64,000 bases of DNA from positions 65,114,052 to 65,178,051 of the forward strand of contig NC_057815.1 of the NCBI RefSeq assembly GCF_910594005.1. Direction: 5' to 3'. The notes beneath the pieces were generated by a model, which saw nothing but the letters and a program-made list of their open reading frames with translations, had not been told where the DNA came from and searched no databases. The stretch is from Cervus elaphus. Lineage: Eukaryota; Chordata; Mammalia; Artiodactyla; Cervidae. The translations under genes and the position numbers were made by a program. Shown here one piece after another: positions 58,179 to 64,000 of this stretch (positions within the stretch are counted from its first letter, which is position 1; the number at the start of each line of letters is the position of its first letter).

Positions 58179-58353
58179 CCCACAGTGTGTGGCCGTAGTC
58201 TCCTTGAAGTGGAAGAGCAGGGACCAGAGGACGCAGAAGAGGAAGGCGACAAGTGGAAAGCAGACTGTGACCAGGGCCACCAGGGTGAAGCGGAGCCGGA
58301 CCAGGGTCCCATCCCGGTCCAGCGGCAGTGGGACCTGGTACATCTTGTCAGAC
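58179..58353 (-). CDS. PGAP2: PGAP2 N-terminal exon A (start codon at 58343)
   Basis: Ten 5' UTR bases follow a CCCCAG acceptor, then ATG at 58343-58341. The 55 residues open MYQVPLPLDRDGTLVRLRF, form one transmembrane segment (about residues 21-44) and end HFKETTATHCG in phase 0 at a GTAGGG donor. This is the N-terminus I recall for canonical mammalian PGAP2. Splicing to 50354 skips exon B. Confidence 0.95.
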
Positions 58354-59419
58354 CTGGGGATGGAGTGGTGTGCTGTCAGGGCCCAAGGTAGTGAGGCTGG
58401 TACTCAGTGGGGAAGCCAGCCCTTGTGCTCGGTCCTCAGCTTAGCTGTGGGGTGGGGGGAATCTGGGAAGGAAGCCACTGAGCCCCTAAGCTTGAACAGC
58501 TACTGCCCAGGACAAGGAAGATGGACTCAGACTCCCATGAGTACATTCACCCTCCATTTCAGAGGAAAGAATGAACCAAATCTATGCTAAGATGAAGCTT
58601 GAGTAAGTCGGGAAAACTTCTCATCCCTATGCCTGGCTTGACAGAAGCTGGTTGAACTAGTCTCTCTTGTTTCAGGAACCAATCCTAAAACCTCCCAGTG
58701 GTCAGAATGGCCCATCTCCTCCCTCAGACCTTGGAGCCTCCATGTTTCAGGGCCTCCCATCGGCTCTCTCTGCTTCATCCATCGGCTCAGGGCCTTTCTG
58801 CACCTTCAGTCCCTTCCCAGGCTCTGTGGGCTCTGTGTGCCTGCACCGCAGTCCACAGTGGCAAGGACTCCATGGAAGCCAGCAGAACACCAACCCCCTG
58901 CCTGTCCCCACCCGCTTGCCTCACGTGTTTTGAGACTGAAAGGCTTTGCAGCATCAGGCCTGGTGCTAGCCTAGGCTTGCTATTTGCTGAAGAGAGCTGC
59001 CTGGTCAGCTTCTGGAGGCTTCCCAGTCCCCAGGGGCCTGTCCACTCTCCTCCAGGAACCAGGTGAGGTCTGAGGTCTGCCCACCTCCAATGAGATGAGG
59101 CTATCTAGGGTCAGGCCTTATAGTACCAGCCAAGTATACACCAGCAATCCTAATCCAGCCCCAACACCAGGGCATAGAAGAGGACATTCAGGCCAAGAGC
59201 CTGGCAGGACCCTGCTCAGGGTAACACAGCAAATAGAAGGAAGAGCTAGCAGAGAGGAGACATAGCACTCAACATCACACACTGCACTCTGGCCTTCCTT
59301 GACCCCCTCCTCCCTGGGCCAGAGCTCTGGGCAGAAGGGTCAGGTTAGCAGGGGGAAGAGAAGGGGAAACTGTCCCTAGGAGGAAGAAAGCTAAAAAAAC
59401 AAGTCCTATATAGATGAGT

Positions 59420-59535
59420 TAGCCCTGTTCCCATTTTAAAGACAGAGAAACCAAGACACAGAGAGAGGAAGGTCCTTTCTCAAAACCACATGCTGAGCCT
59501 GAGGGAAAGCCGTCCTCAGAACTTAGGCATCCAGT
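59420..59535 (-). mobile_element. MIR
   Basis: Reverse MIR: TTCCCATTTTAAAGACAGAG, AAACCAAGACACAGAGAGAG. Confidence 0.6.
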
Positions 59536-60094
59536 TGCCAAACTATGGCTGACTCAGATACACAAAGAGCCCGCCCTTCTGGACTCCAGGGCCTGGCCTG
59601 GAGTTCAAGCCCCAGCTCTGCCTGGCCCCGCCCTCAGGAAGAACCCTGACCTCCTGGAGGCCAGCCTCCTCCTGGAATCCGGAAAATGCCAGGTGGATGT
59701 GCCTCTCATCCATCTTCCTCCACCCACCTCTCTGCCAGGCTATCAGGCAGCCTCCCCCAACTGCTCAAGCTCCAGTACTTCCGGAGGGCCAGACACTTGC
59801 CAGAGAGTGGTGGAAGTGGCTCTGGTGGCCCTCCCAATCAAGCACATTCTGACATTGTTTGGATCATCCTCAAAGGCCTTCCCCACCCAGCCCAAATCCA
59901 GATTCTGTGGTTGTAATTGTACTAGTGCCCCTTTCCAACAGCCCTTCCTGAAGTCAGCTGCTCTGGATCACTCAGGAATCACTGGGACCCCCAAACTGAA
60001 GAGCAGATCCTCAGGGAATGAATAGGCAGTGCCTAAGGTAGTGGAAGATAGGGTTTCAGGAATAGTCTGTCCCACTTCCTGGAGGGATACCTAA

Positions 60095-60200
60095 CCTCCC
60101 TTTTAGCTGTGTGACCTTGGGCAAGTCACCTAACCACTCGGGGCCTGTGATCTGGATTACTAATAAGTCCCTACCAACTGGGTCATTCTACTCTCCCAGG
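60095..60200 (+). mobile_element. MIR fragment
   Basis: Forward MIR core: AGCTGTGTGACCTTGGGCAA followed by GTCACCTAACCACTCGGGGC. Confidence 0.65.
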
Positions 60201-60354
60201 CCTCAGGATAGGGAGCTCATTATCTGAAGGGCAGCTGTTCAGCCCCAGTCAACTCTGTCTTCTACACAGGTACCACTTAATTGAAAACTGCTTTCTCAGC
60301 AGTATCCCTAGTTTATTTCCAGAGATCCTCAAACACCTTTTCAGGCTCCAGTCC

Positions 60355-60570
60355 AAAATCTACACTTATTGGATGAATACTAGGCACCCTGCTCAGCACT
60401 AGATATACATTGTTTCTTTCAATCCTCACTATATAACTCTACGAGGTAGGCACTATAGCCTATATATTTCCATTTTACAGAAGAAGAAAGTGAGGCTCAA
60501 GGAGGTTAACACTCGCTCAAGGTCATAGGCTAATGACTGGCAGAGCTGGGATTTGAAACTCATCTACGGG
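60355..60570 (-). mobile_element. MIR
   Basis: Reverse MIR: ATTTCCATTTTACAGAAGAA, GAGGCTCAAGGAGGTTAAC, TGGCAGAGCTGGGATTTGAA. Confidence 0.75.
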
Positions 60571-61160
60571 GTTGCAAAGCTCCCTGCACCTCCCTCCTGG
60601 TAGAATCTGGATCAGGAGTCGCTGCGGAGTGAAGCGGGGAGAGCTCACTCCGGCACATCGGCACATCGGGCCCAGGTCGGGGAGCAGAGGGGAAAGGGGT
60701 CAGCTCAGCCAGCCAGGAGAGGAGAGCAGCGGTTCCTGGGCAGGCTGCGGGACCCCCACAGCCTGTGGCCCGGCCCTGCGGAAGCCAGACCGCGTGACCG
60801 AGCTCCCCCAAGTGGGGCTGCCCCAAACACCAATCCCCATACTCACCCAGGGTGCGGCGGCGAAAAGGCCGCGCCGGCGCAGGCCGGGAGCCGGGAGCAC
60901 CCGGGGGAAACCCAGCCCCTGCCCGGGGGGCGAGCGGCAGGGGGCGGGGCGGAGCGGGAACGGCGGGGGCGGGGCCTGCGCGCTCGAGGTGGAACTTTGC
61001 AAGGAAACTGCGCCCAATTGCTCTGCTGGCCCCTCCCCGCTTCTGCGGCCCAGGACCCAGAGCGGTCCCCCTTAATCTGGCGTCCCTTCATGCCATGCCG
61101 ATCCAGTCCTGGTCTGCCCTACTAATTCCGGCTGCGTGGGGGCAGCCGGAAGAGCCCCGG
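60560..61160 (-). promoter_or_regulatory. PGAP2: PGAP2 CpG-island promoter
   Basis: A GC- and CpG-rich block, sharply bounded by AT-richer sequence. It has several GC boxes (about 60940-60985) and CCAAT at 61014-61018 (inverted relative to PGAP2). No TATA box is seen. The long plus-strand frame here is a composition artefact. Confidence 0.75.
60847..60935 (-). other. PGAP2: PGAP2 non-coding exon 1 (5' end approximate)
   Basis: A consensus donor (TGG then GTGAGT) lies at 60847/60846 within CpG-rich sequence, with no ATG upstream on the minus strand in the island. Splicing to 58353 or 54202 would give the two isoforms. The start site is estimated from GC boxes at 60940-60985. Confidence 0.6.
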
Positions 61161-61204
61161 ACAACTGGGTTTGACACGTTGGATAAGCCACCTTGTCACC
61201 TTAC

Positions 61205-61225
61205 CTCTCAGCAGCGTTCCATCAC
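61205..61225 (-). other. Candidate 21-nt 5' UTR micro-exon
   Basis: On the minus strand a CTTTCAACAG acceptor is followed 21 nt later by a good GTAAGG donor. If transcripts start further upstream, this could be an extra PGAP2 5' exon. The acceptor is only moderate, and chance is a fair alternative. Confidence 0.2.
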
Positions 61226-61809
61226 CTGTTGAAAGAACATACAGTTAATTCAGGACGGCCCCGAATTCTCTCATTTCCTGACCCCGGTGTCTATCCACCT
61301 CCCACCCCAATCTAGACGAATTATCCAGCTTCGCCCTTTTAAAACACTAAACCAGTTTGGCCCCAGCCTCGGCGCCCCTCCCCTAAACTTTACTCCCCAG
61401 AACCCAATCGGGGCATTTCAGCAAAGAAAGAGCATATAACAAGGAGTGAGATCGCGTGGGGCCCACCCCCGAAACTCTGGGCGGCAGCTATTCCTGCCCT
61501 TGATCAGGAGAGGGCGCCTGGTCACATCTGTCGTAAGACAGCTGATCTCCTTCCCTCGCCCAGTCCTGGGTCTCTCTTCACCGTGAGGGCTGATCCCCAG
61601 AAACCAGCCCCCAGTCAGGCTTCCTTCCCCATCCTGACGGACCCCTCAGAGGGACTCGTGGCTACATTTATAAAGACCATCCTACCTCAACAGGGAAAAA
61701 GGATGAAGAGGCCGGCAATCCCTCCTCTAGTTACAATGTGGGGTTGTCTGAGCACATGCAGCAGGTGCAGGACACCTGAGGTAGACAGTTTCCATCACAT
61801 TGTTCCCAC

Positions 61810-62030
61810 TTTCTGAGTCCACACATTTTGAGCACTTCCTGTGTCCCAGGCACTCTTCTACATTTTATGTGTTATCCCATTTAATCCTCATAAAAGCCCA
61901 ATGCAGTAGATACTATTAACATCTCCATTTCACCAAGGGAAAACAGAGAAGCCAAGTTACCTACTCACACAGCTAGCAAGTGTCAGGACCAGGATTCGGT
62001 CTAGCACCTAAGGGCATTCCCTTAATCACT
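61810..62030 (-). mobile_element. MIR
   Basis: Reverse MIR: TGAGCACTTCCTGTGTCCCA, TTTAATCCTCATAAAAGCC, ACACAGCTAGCAAGTGTCAG. Confidence 0.75.
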
Positions 62031-62559
62031 ATATACTATTAATCCTACAAGGTAGCTATCATAATCACTTTGTAGAAGGGGAAACAGAGGCCCAGGTTTG
62101 ATTAACTTGCCAAAGCCCTTTTGCGTATATTCAGTCTTGTTCATTTACTCAGCCTAGGCCCTCTCTGTGCAGGCCCTGAGCTGGGCAATGGTGGGGGACC
62201 CAGAGATATCCTGCTCACTCCTGGGGGCTTCAAATCTACAAGGAAGGTGTCTTATTAAAAACTACTTTTCTTGACTTGAGTTCTCCCCAACCCTGTCCTT
62301 TAAGGTCCCAGGGCAAGCGAGCAATTAGTAAAACTTTACTGAAAGAACAACTCCTATTTAGTTTTGAAAAGGATTTAGGTTTTCTTCCTTGGGGCTTCCT
62401 GTCACCCTCTTTGTCTAGCTCCAACCCACGCGTGCCTGCTCCTGGCCCTTGCTTCCTATCTTAACCCCTAATCTGTTCCTTTGGCTCTAAGTACTATTCC
62501 CTGGGGCTGGGTCCTTTCTCCCTGCCTCTAGACTACCTCTAATGCCTGAAACTTGAGGC

Positions 62560-62740
62560 ACTCTAATTGGCCTTTAATTATCTGGTGATTTGGGCAATTC
62601 CCCATCATACAGTCCTGAGTCTCAGTTTCCTCATCTGTAAAATGGTTTTAGGAATATCCACGTTATAGGGTTGTTGTAAGAATTAGATAATATACATGCC
62701 AGGTATGTGGAAGGTACTTAATATACCACATTAACTACAG
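62560..62740 (+). mobile_element. MIR
   Basis: Forward MIR: CTCAGTTTCCTCATCTGTAA followed by AATGG and TTGTTGTAAGAATTAGATAA. Confidence 0.75.
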
Positions 62741-63506
62741 CTAGATGTGTCAGCTACAGCCGGAACTTGTCCTGATTGAGCCTTTTCTGAATTGTCTGAC
62801 CTCAGCAGTCACTGATCCTCTCTGAATCTGTTTCTTCCACTGTCAGTTTGAAAGACTGACTCCTACTTGATTTATACGAGGAAAAGTGGAAGAAAAAGAT
62901 AAGTTCTTACTATGTGCCAGGGATTTCATATGCATTCTCTTAGTTGATATTTTAATAATCTGGTGAGCTAAGTTTAATGAAAGCCGTTTTACAGAGGAAG
63001 AATTTGAACAAGCATCTAAGCATCTAGTCTGACCCTTACTCAGGAGGCACTGTGTTTGCTGAACTGGCATTTGTCCATTGTCCAAACAGCTGCTGCTGTT
63101 GTTGAAGCTTTCCGGTGTCTCCTGACCTCCCGGTTGGTTTGCCTGGTGCCTAGACACACCCCAAGGAGACCTGTGCCTGAAACACCACCACCATCTTTAA
63201 GGCCTTAGCCATGATCACCGCTCCAATCCCCTTTGCACATACGCATACCAGATAGTCCAAGCTGTCTGAGAATTTGTTTTCAGGTTGTTTCAGGAGCATG
63301 GGGTGGTGCAGAGGTGGGGGGTGGGGGTGCAGAACAGGGGAAGTGAAGGTGGGATGTAGTTGTCGAGGAATGCTCCCTGTAGATCTCCTTCACTACCCTC
63401 CCACCTCTCCATCATCTTCCCCTTTACAGTCACATTGGCTCTTTTAATGACAGAGAGCTGATCACATCTGGCCCCTGCAGCAAATTAGTAAATCCTCATT
63501 GCTTTG

Positions 63507-63726
63507 GGGCTTCCCAGGTGGCACTAGTAGTAAAGAACCTGCAGGAGACATAAGAGATGCAGGTTCAATCCCTGGGTCTGGAAGATCCCCTGGAGGAAGG
63601 CATGGCAACCCCCTCCAGTATTCTTGCCCGGAGAATCCCATGGACAGAGAAGCCTAGTGGGGTATAGTCTATAGGGTTACAAAGAGTCGGACACAACTGA
63701 AGTGACTCAGCACACACATACACATG
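63507..63726 (+). mobile_element. Bov-tA SINE
   Basis: Forward copy from GGGGCTTCCCAGGTGGCAC to GACACAACTGAAGTGACTCA, with a short deletion in the head. Confidence 0.9.
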
Positions 63727-64000
63727 CCCTTTAGGATCTAGGGCAAACTCCTTAGTGCAATATTCAACATCTTTCATAATCTGGTCATCCTCTGTTCCAG
63801 CAACCACGTATTTTAACTATACTCACCTCTTACATGGAGCTCTGCTTAACTTTCTCCTTATCTCTCCCTATCCCCATGATCTGCCCATCTCCTCACTCCA
63901 CAGGCAGTCTCTGATGGCTTTCCACCACACTCTTATTAGGGCTCTGACCACAATAAAGCAAAATAATTTGCTGCCTATTCCCTCCATCTTCTTGGGAGCT

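Larger units (their letters stand above)
58354..60846 (-). other. PGAP2: PGAP2 intron 1
   Basis: Lies between non-coding exon 1 and exon A. Contains MIR segments near 59420, 60095 and 60355. No coding exon or ruminant SINE seen. Confidence 0.7.
47908..60935 (-). other. PGAP2: PGAP2 transcription unit (5' end approximate)
   Basis: PGAP2 is a multi-pass Golgi protein of the Frag1/DRAM/Sfk1 family. It is needed for the reacylation step of GPI-anchor fatty-acid remodelling, so its loss reduces GPI-anchored proteins at the surface. I assembled the gene from splice sites and conserved residues. Coding pieces 58343-58179, 50354-50102, 49959-49853, 49247-49139 and 48921-48791 add to 765 nt, giving 254 residues plus stop, the length I recall for the short mammalian isoform. 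All junctions have GT/AG ends and keep frame. A second N-terminal exon (54201-54034) can replace the first, giving 255 residues. The non-coding exon 1 ends at 60847. Further 5' exons beyond the window are possible. Confidence 0.93.
61226..64000. other. Upstream region beyond the PGAP2 CpG promoter
   Basis: No coding exon recognised. Contains MIRs near 61810-62110 and 62560-62740 and one Bov-tA SINE at 63507-63726. By synteny NUP98 should lie further right, but I see none of its exons here. Confidence 0.6.

Noticed and set aside
60572..61075. 167-codon plus-strand frame at the PGAP2 promoter (possible NUP98 5' exon)
   Set aside because: GC artefact. It lacks the GLFG-type sequence expected for the NUP98 N-terminus, and no suitable splice pattern is seen.
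1..64000. CRISPR arrays, insertion sequences, operons or bacterial genes
   Set aside because: None found. The only repeated units are eukaryotic SINEs, LINEs and simple repeats, and the genes are spliced vertebrate genes.
1..64000. Endogenous retrovirus or LTR
   Set aside because: I saw no paired LTRs, primer-binding site or gag/pol-like frames. The mobile elements recognised are non-LTR types.

Overview
The window is nuclear DNA from a ruminant, almost certainly a bovid. The evidence is many copies of ruminant tRNA-derived SINEs (Bov-tA/BovA type and CHR type), two 3' ends of the BovB LINE, bovid-type L1 3' ends and older mammalian MIRs, around spliced vertebrate genes. Cattle, sheep, goat and buffalo cannot be told apart by eye. 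The locus corresponds to the human 11p15.4 block STIM1 - RHOG - PGAP2 (- NUP98), here in the order STIM1 (minus), RHOG (plus), PGAP2 (minus).

Layout. 1-23166 is the start of STIM1 intron 1. It is dense in SINEs, LINEs and MIRs and has no convincing gene. 23167-23299 is STIM1 coding exon 1 (signal peptide), with its CpG-island promoter to about 24650. 24651-34560 is the STIM1-RHOG intergenic region, rich in nested L1/SINE insertions. 34560-35760 is a second CpG island with the non-coding RHOG exon 1 (donor after 35465). 35466-46052 is RHOG intron 1, poor in repeats. 46053 to about 47265 is RHOG exon 2, with the whole 191-codon CDS (46113-46688), its 3' UTR and an AATAAA. After a gap of about 640 bp comes PGAP2 on the minus strand: poly(A) signal near 47924, coding exons at 48791-48921, 49139-49247, 49853-49959 and 50102-50354, and two alternative N-terminal exons (54034-54202 and 58179-58353). 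Its CpG promoter and non-coding exon 1 end at 60847. The remaining 61-64 kb is upstream sequence with MIRs and one SINE. NUP98 was not seen.

Functions. STIM1 is the ER calcium sensor, RHOG a Rac-like membrane GTPase, and PGAP2 a Golgi membrane protein for GPI-anchor lipid remodelling. They are neighbours by conserved synteny, not parts of one pathway.

The most interesting signals are: (1) a duplicated, probably mutually exclusive first coding exon in PGAP2, each copy followed by G-runs able to form a G-quadruplex just past its 5' splice site; (2) a diverged copy of the RHOG 3' UTR inside RHOG's own intron; (3) a compact MEF2/YY1/E-box/TATA-like cluster in STIM1 intron 1; (4) an unidentified 123-bp insertion with a perfect 14-bp target-site duplication; (5) an apparent retrocopied 3' UTR ending in a 28-nt poly(T). 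I found no evidence of a wholly new multi-gene system.
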